Shown: positions 41,400 through 50,810, counted from the stretch's first letter. The stretch: 64,000 bases of DNA from Collinsella sp. (GCA_019414245.1 DXMK01000007.1:1-64000), one strand, 5' to 3'. Notes: generated from the sequence alone by a model not told the origin. Program-made: numbers and translations.

Positions 41400-41436
41400 A
41401 AGGGCCCGTATCCGTTGGGATGCGGGCCCTTTGCTA
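41400..41436 (+). terminator. Rho-independent terminator of pgi
   Basis: AGGGCCCGTATCC and GGATGCGGGCCCT pair over 13 bp with one wobble and a GTTG loop, then TTTGCT. Confidence 0.85.
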
Positions 41437-41605
41437 TCTGGATAGAATGGAATGTATCGGGAGGCGCCTCGACGGGCATCGCAATCGTCGAAGGCACGCC
41501 GTTCATGTTTGGGACAATGTGACATTTTTCCCGTTGCAAACAGCGCCGCCGTGGGTGTTCTGTATGATGGCTCAGACAAGGTTGCTCAATGACAGGGAGG
41601 CACAT

Positions 41606-42448
41606 ATGGCAATCAAAGCCATCGCAATGGATATCGACGGTACGCTCACCAACGACCAAAAGGTCATCAGCCCGCGTACGCGCGAGAAGCTGCTCGCGGC
41701 GCAGGAGTCGGGCATTAAGCTCATCTTGGCTTCGGGCCGTCCCGCATGGGGGCTGCACGCCTTGGCGCAGGAGCTCGACCTTCAAAACCATGACGGTCTG
41801 CTAGTTGCCTTTAATGGCGCGCATGTGGTCGATGCCCAGACCGACGAGGTGCTGTTCGATCAGGCTATGCCTGCCGACGAATTGCATCGCCTGATTGATC
41901 ACCTGCGTAATTTTGACGTGATCCCTATGATTTCGCTTGGTCGCGATTTGCACGTCGAGGACTCGTACCATTGCATGATCACGCTGCCTGACGGCTCGCA
42001 GAAGAATATCGTCAAGTATGAGCGCGACGCGTGCGATCTTAAGATTCGCGAGGTGGAGAGCCTGCATGAGGTCGCTGATGCTTATCCCGTGGACAAGCTG
42101 CTGACGGCGGGCGATCCGACCTACCTGCAGGCGCATCACGAGGAGATGTATGCGCCCTTTAAGCAGACGCTTTCGGGCATGTTTACGGCTGACTGGTACT
42201 TTGAGTACACGGCGCCCGGTATCGACAAGGCCCGCGCGCTCGAGGGTGCCCTGCCCAAGCTCGGCATCGATGCCAGCGAGGTCGTCTCGTTTGGCGACGG
42301 CCAGAACGACAAGTCCATGATCGAGTGGGCTGGTACCGGCGTCGCCATGGGTAACGCTGTCGATGAAGTCAAGGCCGTGGCCCAGATGGTGACCGCCAAC
42401 AACAACGAAGACGGTATCGCGGTAGCACTTGACCAACTGCTGGGTTAG
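41606..42448 (+). CDS. HAD-superfamily Cof-type phosphatase
   Basis: A 280-residue Cof/YidA-like HAD hydrolase. Motif I is IAMDIDGTLTND, motif II LILASGRP, the Lys is in VDKLL and motif IV VSFGDGQNDKSMIEWAG. A type IIB cap lies in the centre. It probably dephosphorylates sugar phosphates. ATG 41606 follows AGGGAGG. It is followed by a second HAD phosphatase of another subclass. Confidence 0.9.
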   Translation: MAIKAIAMDIDGTLTNDQKVISPRTREKLLAAQESGIKLILASGRPAWGLHALAQELDLQNHDGLLVAFNGAHVVDAQTDEVLFDQAMPADELHRLIDHLRNFDVIPMISLGRDLHVEDSYHCMITLPDGSQKNIVKYERDACDLKIREVESLHEVADAYPVDKLLTAGDPTYLQAHHEEMYAPFKQTLSGMFTADWYFEYTAPGIDKARALEGALPKLGIDASEVVSFGDGQNDKSMIEWAGTGVAMGNAVDEVKAVAQMVTANNNEDGIAVALDQLLG

Positions 42449-42469
42449 AATCGCCGATAGTGCATGGTT

Positions 42470-42498
42470 CGGGCGTCCGCTTGCGGGCGCCCTTTTGC
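42470..42498 (+). terminator. Terminator between the two HAD genes
   Basis: GGGCGTCCGC and GCGGGCGCCC pair over 10 bp with one wobble around a TT loop, then TTTTGCT. It lies just before the next gene's ribosome binding site. Confidence 0.65.
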
Positions 42499-42511
42499 TA
42501 GGGAGGGTGCC

Positions 42512-43171
42512 GTGTCCGCATTTCCGTTCGACGCCGTTATCTTTGACATGGACGGCGTCATTGTCGATACCGAGTATTACTACCTGGGCGAGACTGCCGC
42601 GTTTGCCAAGGAGCTTGGGTTGAATCTGACCCAAGAGGAGTTGAACGGGCAGGTTGGTACCTCACATCAGTTCTTCCTGCATATGCTGGTCGATTGGTTT
42701 GAGCGCGCCGGTAAAGGGCACTTCACTGGCGAGGAAGCATTGGCCCGTTGGGACGAGTGGGCGCATAAGCGTCCGCGTGACTACCAGGCTTTGATTAACC
42801 CGGGCGCTGTGGATACGATTCGCGAGCTGCCGCGCCGCGGCGTTCGCGTGGCGCTTGCCAGCTCGTCTCCCATGGATAGCATCGAGGAAGTGCTCAATGC
42901 ATGCGGGCTGTCGGATGCCTTTGAGTATGTGGTGAGCGGCGAGCAGTTTAAGGAGAGCAAGCCCGAGCCCGACATCTACCTGCATGCGCTGGACCTGTTG
43001 GGGCTGCCTGCGGTCCGTTGCTGCTGCGTTGAGGATTCGGTGCCTGGCATCACTGCCGGCAAGCGTGCCGGCCTGACGGTCATTGCCAAGCGCGAAGAGC
43101 GCTTTGGCTTTAGCCAGGATGCCGCGGACAAGATCATCGACCAGCTGCCGGAGCTGCTGGAGCTTTCTTAG
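42512..43171 (+). CDS. HAD phosphatase, beta-phosphoglucomutase-like
   Basis: A 219-residue HAD of the subclass with a helical type I cap. Motif I is VIFDMDGVIVDTE, motif II ALASSSPMDSI, the Lys is in KESKPEPDIYL and motif III/IV CVEDSVPGITAGKRAG. Members are beta-phosphoglucomutases or small-sugar-phosphate phosphatases. GTG 42512 follows GGGAGGG. A role in the sugar operon that starts 150 bp later is possible but unproven. Confidence 0.9.
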   Translation: MSAFPFDAVIFDMDGVIVDTEYYYLGETAAFAKELGLNLTQEELNGQVGTSHQFFLHMLVDWFERAGKGHFTGEEALARWDEWAHKRPRDYQALINPGAVDTIRELPRRGVRVALASSSPMDSIEEVLNACGLSDAFEYVVSGEQFKESKPEPDIYLHALDLLGLPAVRCCCVEDSVPGITAGKRAGLTVIAKREERFGFSQDAADKIIDQLPELLELS

Positions 43172-43271
43172 GAGCGCGGTAGTTGCGCGTTTTTCGGGTC
43201 TGATGAGTAAATAGCCGACATTTTGGTGCGACACCTAGCATACTTTAAGCTAATGCGGGCTTAAGGACTTG

Positions 43272-43301
43272 TTGAATGCCCCTAAGTCCGTTTTAGACTT
43301 A
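43272..43301 (+). promoter_or_regulatory. Promoter and operator candidate of the GntR gene
   Basis: TTGAAT (43272-43277) and TAGACT (43294-43299) have a 16-bp spacer. An inverted repeat TAAGTC-N7-GACTTA (43283-43301) overlaps the -10 element, which would suit autorepression. Confidence 0.5.
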
Positions 43302-43321
43302 ATTGTGCTTGGAGAGGGTAT

Positions 43322-44065
43322 ATGCCACCGACTGAAGGGCTAACTGACGGTAAAGCAGCGATACCGCTGTACCAACAGGTTATCGATATCATCAAAAACG
43401 AAATCAACTCCGGTGCCTACAAGGCAGGTGCGCGGATACCCAACGAATTCGAATTGGCTGAGAGCTATAAAGTTGGCCGCGTTACCGTGCGACGCGCTAT
43501 TGAGGAGCTCGTCCAACAGGGTTATCTAACGAAGCGACAGGGGAAAGGCACGTTTGTCAATGCCCCCAAGCTTAAGCGCAAGATTCGCCAGAAGGATGAC
43601 GTCCAGAGCTTTTCGGACGCATGCCGCGTTAACGGAATGGAACCAGGGGCGCGTGTCATTTCGAGAAAGATGCTGCCGGCGGATTCCACCGAAGCACAGT
43701 TCTTTGGTGTTCCCGTTGGAACTGACTTGATCTGCGTTGAGCGCGTGCGTACTGCCGATGGCGTCCCCGTCATGCTCGAGAACAACATATATGTTTACGA
43801 GGACAACGCCTATCTATCAACGGCACCTCTATCTAACCAATCCATTTTTGAGTTCGTGCGCAACCGGACGGGCCGCACGCCCGCGTTTACCGACCCATGC
43901 ACGCTTGAGATCGCGTGTGCGTCGCCCGAGGTCGCTCGGTTGTTGGCAGTTCCCGTTGGCGAACCCTTGTTTTATATGGAAGCCTTCTTTTTCGACGAGC
44001 AGCGGCGGCCGTTTATCATCGGTCGTCAGCGGATCGTTGGGTCTCGCTACGTTTTTGACATCTAG
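43322..44065 (+). CDS. GntR-family regulator with UTRA domain (FrlR/FraR-like)
   Basis: A 247-residue HutC-subfamily GntR regulator. The N-terminal winged HTH (IPLYQQVIDIIKNEI; RIPNEFELAESYKVGRVTVR; GYLTKRQGKGTFV) is followed by a UTRA ligand-binding domain. Such proteins respond to phosphorylated sugars or amino-sugar conjugates. It directly precedes a frl/fra-like catabolic operon on the same strand and is the likely repressor of it. A 23-bp palindrome at 44219 is the likely operator. It has its own terminator. Confidence 0.92.
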   Translation: MPPTEGLTDGKAAIPLYQQVIDIIKNEINSGAYKAGARIPNEFELAESYKVGRVTVRRAIEELVQQGYLTKRQGKGTFVNAPKLKRKIRQKDDVQSFSDACRVNGMEPGARVISRKMLPADSTEAQFFGVPVGTDLICVERVRTADGVPVMLENNIYVYEDNAYLSTAPLSNQSIFEFVRNRTGRTPAFTDPCTLEIACASPEVARLLAVPVGEPLFYMEAFFFDEQRRPFIIGRQRIVGSRYVFDI

Positions 44066-44077
44066 GACATTGCGTAT

Positions 44078-44115
44078 GAAAGCGCCCGGTGGATCATCTC
44101 ACCGGGCGTTTCCAT
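44078..44115 (+). terminator. Terminator of the GntR gene
   Basis: GCGCCCGGTG and CACCGGGCGT pair over nine to ten bases with an 8-base loop, then TTTCCAT. Confidence 0.75.
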
Positions 44116-44218
44116 ACCGTTCACGGCGCAAACGCAACCGTTCAACCGCGTTGCGGCAATCAGTTTGAAATTATCTTGATGGCGAGAAAAGCTGCTGGTA
44201 ACCTATAGAACGTCATAG

Positions 44219-44241
44219 AACGTTTGCCTTGTGCAAACGTT
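44219..44241. promoter_or_regulatory. Palindromic operator before the frl/fra-like operon
   Basis: AACGTTTGC-CTTGT-GCAAACGTT is a perfect 9-bp inverted repeat, 43 bp before the carrier start. The direct repeat ATAGAACGT overlaps its left edge. It is a likely site for the GntR/UTRA protein, or for a LacI/CcpA-type regulator. Confidence 0.6.
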
Positions 44242-44671
44242 GAAGCGAGATGCGATGCAGTCTCGAGTTCTTTGGAGGTATCTATGTCAGATACGAAGGC
44301 GAAGAAGACAAACAGACGTTTTAAGTTCAAATTACCGCATGTCTATACGATCATGTTCTTGCTGATCGTTGTCTTTGCGGTCTTGACTTGGATCGTTCCC
44401 TCTGGTCAGTATCAGCGCAAGACGATTTCGACAGCGGCGGGCGAGCGTGAAGTCGCCGTTGCTGGAACCTATGAACAGGTCGATAAGAACTACACCGATT
44501 CCGAGACCGGCGAGACCATCAATCTGGGGCAGGATATCTTCGCGGTCCTGCAAGCGCCCACTAAGGGCATCCAGGAGGCTGCCGACGTCGTTGCGTTCGT
44601 CTTATTGATTGGCGGGTCGTTCGCAATCATCACCAAGACCAACGCTTTGAATGCCGGCATGAGCCGTGTGA

Positions 44672-44679
44672 TTAAAAAG
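44672..44679. repeat. Target-site duplication, left copy
   Basis: TTAAAAAG occurs here and again at 46245-46252, directly outside both ends of the insertion sequence. Eight bp is the usual duplication size for ISL3-family elements. Confidence 0.88.
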
Positions 44680-44713
44680 GAGGCTTCGGTAGTTTGTGTG
44701 ACAAGGGGCTAGC

Positions 44714-46086
44714 CTAGGCAGCAACGCTCTTCGCTCCCTTCACGCCCTTCTTCCTCGCCTTCACCGGGCGACCCGGGAGCTGGGGCTGGCAGTCGCCGCA
44801 CCTGAGCATGAGCAGGGCCACGAGGTTGTCGGTGTTGCGGAAGCCGTAGCCCATCCTCACCGTCACCTTGATCTTGTTGTTGATGGCCTCTACGCGCCCG
44901 TTGCTGATGCCGAGCTCGACTGCGGCGATGATGTCGTCGCGCCGGCGGCGCACCTTCTTCTCCACGGCGACGACCTTGGCGATCTTGCAGTAGGCGGCCC
45001 TGTGCATCCAGTCGTCGAGCAGCTCGGCGGCCTCGGAGCCGTCGGCTGCCCGGAAGACGGCCCGCAGGTCCTCCTTGAGCTCCCAGGCCCTGACCAGCCG
45101 CGAGCCGGCCCTCTTCTTGAGCGCCTCGAGCCTCGCCCTCTGGCCGTCGGTGAGGTCCTCGGGGTTCTTCACGAGCGCGTAGCGGCTGCCCTTGATGGAG
45201 GCCGCCTCCTCCTCGAGCGCCCTGACCTCCTCGGGCGGCAGCTCGCCTTTGGCAGGCCTGCCGCGCTTGCCCTCGGGCCTGGGCCTGGCGGCCCTGGCGG
45301 CGGCCCTGGCGGCGTTCCACTCCTCGCAGCGCACGGCGTCGAGCGCGTCGTTCATCCACTGGACCACGTGGAAGGGGTCCATGACCCACCTCGCGTTGGG
45401 GCAGCGGCGCTTGACCAGCTGCCTTATCCACCTCGCGCCGTCGGCGGTCACCACCTCTATGGCGCGCCTCTGCTCGCGCGTGAGCTCGTCGAGGAACAGG
45501 TTGAGCACGTCCTTGCCGGTGCCCTCGTGCGCCCAGATGAGGCAGCCGCGGTCGTGGTCGACGACCACCGTGACGTACTTGTGGCCCTTCTTGTACGACG
45601 TCTCGTCGATGCCGATGCGGCGCACGCCGTCGAACCTCGAGGCGCCGCGCGCGGCCTCCAGCTCGGCGTAGACGCGCCTGCACACGCCGCCCACGCTGTG
45701 CCACTCGACGCGGGCGAGCTCGGAGACCGCCGAGGCGGTGCAGCGGACCGCCAGCCACGCCACCCAGTCCTCGAAGTCGCGCGTGAAGCGCGCCCCGTGC
45801 CGCGCCCAGGGGACGGCCTCGGTGCGCACGCCGTGCTCCGGGCAGCGCACCCTGCAGGGCGCGTACTCCAGGTAGCAGGCCGAGCGCGCCAGGTCCATCG
45901 CCCTCCACAGCCTGGGGCCCCGCGGTTCGCCATGTCGTAGAAGTCGCAGGCCCTGCCGCATACGGGGCAGCGGCGCTGCTCGCGCTTGTAGGGCCGGACG
46001 CTCACGACGATGCGCTCGGCCTCGATGCGCGCGCCCAGGACGACCGTGCGGGCCAGACCGAGGGCGAGAAGTAGTAGACTCTTCAT
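44714..46086 (-). pseudogene. ISL3-family transposase with a single frameshift
   Basis: The N-terminus (MKSLLLLALGLARTVVLG, zinc finger CPVCGRACDFYDMANRG) and the DDE catalytic part (RIGIDETSYKKGHKYVTVV; VTADGARWIRQL; ARWVMDPFHVVQWMNDALD; ISNGRVEAINNKIKVT) lie in two frames that switch near 45918. One base appears missing in the GGGGCCCCAGG tract (minus strand). The rest is intact to the stop at 44714. It is either an inactivating mutation or a sequencing error in a G/C run; ISL3 transposases are not known for programmed frameshifting. Confidence 0.85.
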
Positions 46087-46145
46087 GCGTCACACCTCTT
46101 CGGTTGTCTGAATTTGGCTTAGCAATCATAGGCGGATGACGCGGA

Positions 46146-46172
46146 AACGGCCCCTCCCGGGGCCGTTTCAGT
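46146..46172. repeat. Hairpin in the subterminal region of the insertion sequence
   Basis: GAAACGGCCC and GGGCCGTTTC flank a short loop, upstream of the transposase start. It may block read-through transcription into the element. Confidence 0.6.
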
Positions 46173-46244
46173 TCCAGATCGTTGTTTTCGCCCGCTGAGC
46201 TGGGCCTATGCCGGAATCTCTCCCACAGAAACCACCGAAGAGCC

Positions 46245-46252
46245 TTAAAAAG
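46245..46252. repeat. Target-site duplication, right copy
   Basis: TTAAAAAG repeats the sequence at 44672-44679 directly outside the right end of the insertion sequence. Confidence 0.88.
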
Positions 46253-47329
46253 CTCAAGAACAAGGACATCCTCATCATTCCCATCACGATGACGTTGCTG
46301 TCCATTTGCGGCACCACGTTTGGTATGTCTGAGGAAGCCCTGCCGTTCTATGCCATCTTCATTCCCATCATGATGGGTATCGGTTATGACTCGATGACGG
46401 CATTCATCATCTGCTTCCTTGGTCCTAACCTGGGATATTGCGCTTCGACCATCGATCCGTTTAATGTTTTGATCGCCCAGGGCATCATTGGCATCGAGGG
46501 CAATCCGCAACTGTGGCTGCGCGCCGTTTCTTGGGTCATCTTCACTGCCGTCGGTATCGCATGGGCCATGCGCTACGCCATGCGCGTCAAGAAAAACCCC
46601 GAGTCGTCCATTACGTACGAGGACGATAAGCTCAAGCGTATCGAGTTTTCCGTGACCGATGCCTCCATCGAGGAAGAGTTCACTACCCGTCAGAAGCTCG
46701 TGCTTATCGATTTTGCTTGCGGTATGGGCATTATCGTCTGGGGTCTTGTGACCCAGGGTTGGTACATGAATGAGATTTCCGCCGTGTTCCTTGGCATGGG
46801 CTTGCTTGCCGGTATCCTGGGCGGTCTTGACCAGCAGACGATTGCTGAGGAGTTCGTTAAAGGTCTCGCCGACTTTGCGTACGCCGCCATCGTTATCGGT
46901 ATCGCTCGCGGTATTCTGGTCATCGCCGAGGGCGGCATGATCATCGACACCATCCTCCAGGCGCTCGCTACTGCGCTCGCCGGTGCACCCGCCGCCGTCT
47001 ACACCACGTTTATGTATATCGTCCTTGGCCTGCTCTCTTTGCTGGTTCCCTCGAGTTCTGGCCTGGCGGCACTCACCATGCCCGTTATGGGCCCCCTGAC
47101 CGAGCTCATGGGCCTCAATCCCGAGGCGGCCGTTACCGCGCTCCAGTTTGCCAACCAGACCATCAACACCATCAGTCCTGTGGCGGGCATGACGGTTGCC
47201 GGCCTTGGCGTGGCTAAGATTTCGTTTGGCCAATGGTGGAAGACCATTTGGAAGTTCTTCATCTTCATGGTCGTCTTTGGCCTGATCGTAACGGCAATTT
47301 CTGGCATGCTTCCGGCGTAGGTGGTTGTG

Positions 47330-48913
47330 ATGTCTGATCGTTTGACGGTCCTGACGTCTAAGAGCGTCTTTACCGGTACGGGGGACCTGCCGTTTGAAGG
47401 TTTCGTAGCGGTCCGTGGCAATCGAATTGAGGCTGTTGGCACCAAGTGTGAGCTAGCTTCGTATTTGACCCAGGCGGACGAGGTAGTTGACCTGGGCGAC
47501 CGCACCGTCATGCCTGGCCTGATCGATGTGCATACCTTCTATACAGGCTGGGCGCTGCGGACGTTGGGGCCTGATCTGTCCGGCATCGCTGATGCCAAAG
47601 AGGCCGTGTCGCTCTTGCGTGCATGGAAAGAAGATCATCCGGATTGCGCGGCGGCTTTTGGCCACAACCTACCCGAAACGTTGGCATCGGATGCCGAGAA
47701 CGCAAATACGGCGGCTGTGTTTGACGACTGTTTTGGCGATATCCCTGTCGTCTGCTTTACACCGGGTGCGGAGACCTGCGTTCTCAATGCTGCCGCCAGT
47801 GCGCGATACGGCTTCACGCCCCAGGCGTGCTATGCCGAGAAGATCTGGCGCATGATGAACGATTTCCTCGCGCTGTCCGAGGTACGTGTGGGGTATTCGG
47901 ACTACATGAGCATGCTTAACGAGCGCGGCGTTACCGCCATCAAGGAGATGGCGTTTGATGACTACTACGGTTTTGCCGACGAAATGGCTCGCCGTGAAGA
48001 ATCTGGCGAGCTGACGGTTCGCGTCTCTATGATGTCGCAGCCGGTGGGTGCCGGTGCAAATCTGTCGTATGCTCGCGAGGCACGAGAGCGCTTCCGGGGA
48101 CCGTTCGTTCGTTTTTCTGGCTTCAACCGTATGACCGATCGCGGCGTATGGGCGGGGCTTGCCGAGATGATTGACCCCTATGAGGACACGGCCGACGCGG
48201 GAGCTGCCGGCAAGACGGTTGTCGAGGAGCCCGAGTGGGATCTGATTGAGAACGAGCTGCGCGCAATTGATGCTGACGGCTTCCGATATTCCTTGCATTG
48301 CCAGGGCGATGGCGCCGTTCGTCGCACCGTGGCGCTCTATGCCTCGCTGCCTCGAGACGAGCATGGACGGTTGCTTCGCCGCCATGCGATTACCGATCTC
48401 GAGAACTCTGATCCGACCGATCTTGTCGAGTTTGGCAAGTTAGGTGGAATTTGCGAGGTCTATCCGCAGATTTTGACGCTGGACCGGCGCGAGGATTGCC
48501 TGTCGATGATGCGTCGACAAATTGGCGAGACGCGACTTATGCACAGCTGGAATCGCCGCGGCATGGAAGATTCCGGATGCACGGTGTGCTGTGGTACGGA
48601 TTTGCCACTGCTGATTCCGAGCCTGGGCGAGTCAATCTACAGCGCGTGCGGTGGATACTTCGACGATGGACTGCCCGTGAATGAGGCCAACGCGCTGACG
48701 CTTGTCGAGCTCTTGCGTGCTTGGACTGCCGGGGGCGCGTACGATCTGATGCGCGAAGACGAACTGGGTACGCTTGAGGTCGGCAAGCTTGCCGATATCT
48801 GCGTGCTCGATCGGGATGTGTTCGACCTCGATTATCGCGACGCACGCGATCTTTCGGTTGATATGACGATGTCGGACGGACAAATCGTGTTCGATCGAAA
48901 TAAGGAGGCATAA
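47330..48913 (+). CDS. Amidohydrolase (YtcJ/amidohydrolase-3 type)
   Basis: A 527-residue amidohydrolase-superfamily protein. VVDLGDRTVMPGLIDVHTF is the usual start of the metal barrel, but the canonical H-x-H is H-T-F here. Later blocks are SLHCQGDGAVRRTV (H-x-x-G-D) and CCGTDLPLL, with the typical C-terminal beta-sandwich (GTLEVGKLADICVLDRD). It would cleave an amide or ester in the cytosol. It starts 9 bp after the carrier stop in the frl/fra-like operon, where it may open or trim the imported conjugate, much as FraE asparaginase does in the fra system. That role is inference. Confidence 0.82.
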   Translation: MSDRLTVLTSKSVFTGTGDLPFEGFVAVRGNRIEAVGTKCELASYLTQADEVVDLGDRTVMPGLIDVHTFYTGWALRTLGPDLSGIADAKEAVSLLRAWKEDHPDCAAAFGHNLPETLASDAENANTAAVFDDCFGDIPVVCFTPGAETCVLNAAASARYGFTPQACYAEKIWRMMNDFLALSEVRVGYSDYMSMLNERGVTAIKEMAFDDYYGFADEMARREESGELTVRVSMMSQPVGAGANLSYAREARERFRGPFVRFSGFNRMTDRGVWAGLAEMIDPYEDTADAGAAGKTVVEEPEWDLIENELRAIDADGFRYSLHCQGDGAVRRTVALYASLPRDEHGRLLRRHAITDLENSDPTDLVEFGKLGGICEVYPQILTLDRREDCLSMMRRQIGETRLMHSWNRRGMEDSGCTVCCGTDLPLLIPSLGESIYSACGGYFDDGLPVNEANALTLVELLRAWTAGGAYDLMREDELGTLEVGKLADICVLDRDVFDLDYRDARDLSVDMTMSDGQIVFDRNKEA

Positions 48914-48914
48914 G

Positions 48915-49766
48915 ATGTCTGAATCCAAACCGACGCTGCGCCGCGAACAGATTGCGGGCATGAATATCCACTACATCATGTGGTCGCTCGATTACTTCCT
49001 TGATGTGCAGCAGCGTTTGGGCTTTGAGTCCATTGAGCTGTGGTGTGCGGAGCCGCATGTGACGCTCGACCACACGGGCTACTTTGAGGCTGAGGTCCTG
49101 GCGAAAAAGGCTGCAGACCGTGGGCTTAGGTATCGTACTCTGTGCCCCGAGAATGTTGTCTATCCTTGGCAGTACTGCGCACGCAAACCGCTGCATGAAC
49201 AGCGCAGCCTGGCGTACTTTAAGCACGGCATTGAGCTTGCCGAGGCACTTGGGTGTGACCGTATGTCCGTCAATTCGGGCTGGGGCGACTGGGACGAGGA
49301 CCGCGAGGAAGCCTGGAAGCGCAGCCGCGAGCACTTGTCCATTCTGGCGGAGTATGCCGGCGAGCACGGTCTGGTGCTTACGATGGAAAGCCTGCGTCCC
49401 GAGGAGAGCAACCTTGTGACGACGGTTTCCGATGCGAAGCGTATGATTGACGAGGTCGCGAGCCCGTACTTACAGCCCATGGTTGATACAACCGCGATGG
49501 GCGTTGCAGGCGAGACGCTCGAGGACTGGTTTGCCGCCTTTGGTGATGGGGCAATTCACGAGATGCACTTTATCGACGGTGACCCGTATGGCCATCTGGT
49601 GTGGGGCGATGGCAAGCACGATATGGACGCCTTCGTCGCCACGCTCAACGCCTATGGTTTCGACGGTATGCTGGGCCAGGAAATCACGGACGGTCATTAC
49701 TACGATGACCCGGCGGCGGCAGATGCCAAGAACATGGCCGCATTCGAGAAATATCTGATTGACTAA
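48915..49766 (+). CDS. FrlC-like sugar epimerase/isomerase (xylose-isomerase-like TIM barrel)
   Basis: A 283-residue AP-endonuclease-2/sugar-isomerase fold protein. GFESIELWCAEPHVTLDHTG, the Glu ligand in LTMESLRPEESNL, the Asp/His in MVDTTAMG and EMHFIDGD, and QEITDGHYY match metal-ligand positions of FrlC (fructoselysine 3-epimerase) and related epimerases. It starts one base after the amidohydrolase stop and precedes the SIS deglycase. Confidence 0.82.
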   Translation: MSESKPTLRREQIAGMNIHYIMWSLDYFLDVQQRLGFESIELWCAEPHVTLDHTGYFEAEVLAKKAADRGLRYRTLCPENVVYPWQYCARKPLHEQRSLAYFKHGIELAEALGCDRMSVNSGWGDWDEDREEAWKRSREHLSILAEYAGEHGLVLTMESLRPEESNLVTTVSDAKRMIDEVASPYLQPMVDTTAMGVAGETLEDWFAAFGDGAIHEMHFIDGDPYGHLVWGDGKHDMDAFVATLNAYGFDGMLGQEITDGHYYDDPAAADAKNMAAFEKYLID

Positions 49767-49828
49767 AACAACTATCGGCCACGCAACCAACGTCATTGAT
49801 TGCGGGCCAAACAAGAAAGGAACTGGAT

Positions 49829-50797
49829 ATGAACGCACACGATCTGATCAAAGAGGCAATTGCCGAGAAGGGCAAGTTCGACAGCGTCTACTGGATTGCT
49901 TGCGGTGGCTCCATGATCGATTTGATCCCGGCTCATGAGCTTCTGCAGCGCGAGGCAACCACCTTCACTTCGTATATCTATACGGCTCGCGAGTTCGATA
50001 TCATGCGTCCTCGCCGCTTGGGTGAGAAATCCCTGGTCATTGCCTGCAGCCACAGTGGCAACACCCCCGAGGTCGTCGAGGGCTGTGAGATCGCCCTTGC
50101 CGCCGGCGCTACGGTGATCGCCCAGACCGACAACGCTGGATCCAAGATTGACTCTGGCAAGTGGACCACGTGGGTCTACCCGTGGGGCGAGGGTGTGCCG
50201 CAGGCCGAGGTCCCCGCTGGCATTTCGCTGTCGCTTGCGGCAGAGCTGCTCGATCAGCAGGAGGGCTACGTCGATCTTGGCGATATGTATGCCGGTATCG
50301 CCGAGATGGATAAGATTCTTCCCCCGGCACGCGAGAAGGTAAATGCCGAGCTGGGCGATCGTTTTGCCAAGCTTTGCCAGGAGCATGAGTTCTTCTATAT
50401 TCTGGGCAGCGGTCCCAACTTTAGCCAGACCTACGGTTTCGCTATCTGCTCTCTTATGGAGATGCAGTGGCAGCACTGCAGCTACATCCACTCTGCCGAG
50501 TACTTCCATGGCCCCTTCGAGGCTACTCAGGATGGCGTTTTTTACTTCCTGCAGATGGGCTCCAGCGAGTGCCGTGCTATGGACGAGCGCGCCCTTGCGT
50601 TCCTTAAGACGCATACCGATACGCTGATGGTGCTCGATGCCAAGGAGTACGGTATGGAAGCCGTGCCGGCGAGTGTCCGTGCCTATCTGGACCCGGTGCT
50701 GTTCTACGCCATGAACTGCGAGCTGCGTGCTGCACGCGGCAAGGTGTTTGATCACGATCCCGATTTCCGTCGCTACATGGGCGTCGTCGAGTACTAG
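49829..50797 (+). CDS. SIS-domain sugar-phosphate deglycase, FrlB/FraB-like
   Basis: A 322-residue protein with two SIS domains (sugar isomerase): IACGGSMIDLIP and CSHSGNTPEVVEG in the first, LGSGPNFSQTYGFAICSLMEMQW and HSAEYFHGPFE in the second. These follow the order seen in FrlB (fructoselysine-6-phosphate deglycase) and FraB. It would split a phosphorylated Amadori product into glucose-6-phosphate and a free amino compound. AAAGGAA precedes ATG 49829. Two PfkB kinases follow. Confidence 0.88.
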   Translation: MNAHDLIKEAIAEKGKFDSVYWIACGGSMIDLIPAHELLQREATTFTSYIYTAREFDIMRPRRLGEKSLVIACSHSGNTPEVVEGCEIALAAGATVIAQTDNAGSKIDSGKWTTWVYPWGEGVPQAEVPAGISLSLAAELLDQQEGYVDLGDMYAGIAEMDKILPPAREKVNAELGDRFAKLCQEHEFFYILGSGPNFSQTYGFAICSLMEMQWQHCSYIHSAEYFHGPFEATQDGVFYFLQMGSSECRAMDERALAFLKTHTDTLMVLDAKEYGMEAVPASVRAYLDPVLFYAMNCELRAARGKVFDHDPDFRRYMGVVEY

Positions 50798-50810
50798 AAG
50801 GGTAAACACC

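Larger units (their letters stand above)
44680..46244 (-). mobile_element. ISL3-family insertion sequence, 1565 bp
   Basis: The ends GAGGCTTCGGTAGTTTGTG (left) and the reverse complement of the right end GGCTCTTCGGTGGTTTCTG match at most positions and look like ISL3-type terminal repeats. The element carries one transposase gene on the minus strand, is bounded by an 8-bp duplication and interrupts the YfcC carrier. Its GC content and codon use (very GC-rich) differ from the flanking carrier gene. Confidence 0.9.
44284..47320 (+). pseudogene. YfcC-family (DcuC-like) carrier gene split by an insertion sequence
   Basis: The first part (44284-44679) encodes the N-terminus, ending AGMSRVIKK. The second (46245-47320) resumes KKLKNKDILIIPITM and runs to the normal end. 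Removing the element and one copy of the 8-bp duplication joins the two in frame into about 490 residues, the size of YfcC carriers. YfcC and DcuC belong to a family of anaerobic dicarboxylate or amino-acid carriers; FraA of the fructose-asparagine locus is a related type. It is the first structural gene of the catabolic operon. As it stands the carrier should be non-functional. Confidence 0.9.

Noticed and set aside
44714..47233. A single very long minus-strand open frame running from the transposase through the carrier gene
   Set aside because: Only the part inside the insertion sequence matches a transposase. The rest is the antisense of the carrier gene, and the true transposase N-terminus is in another frame.
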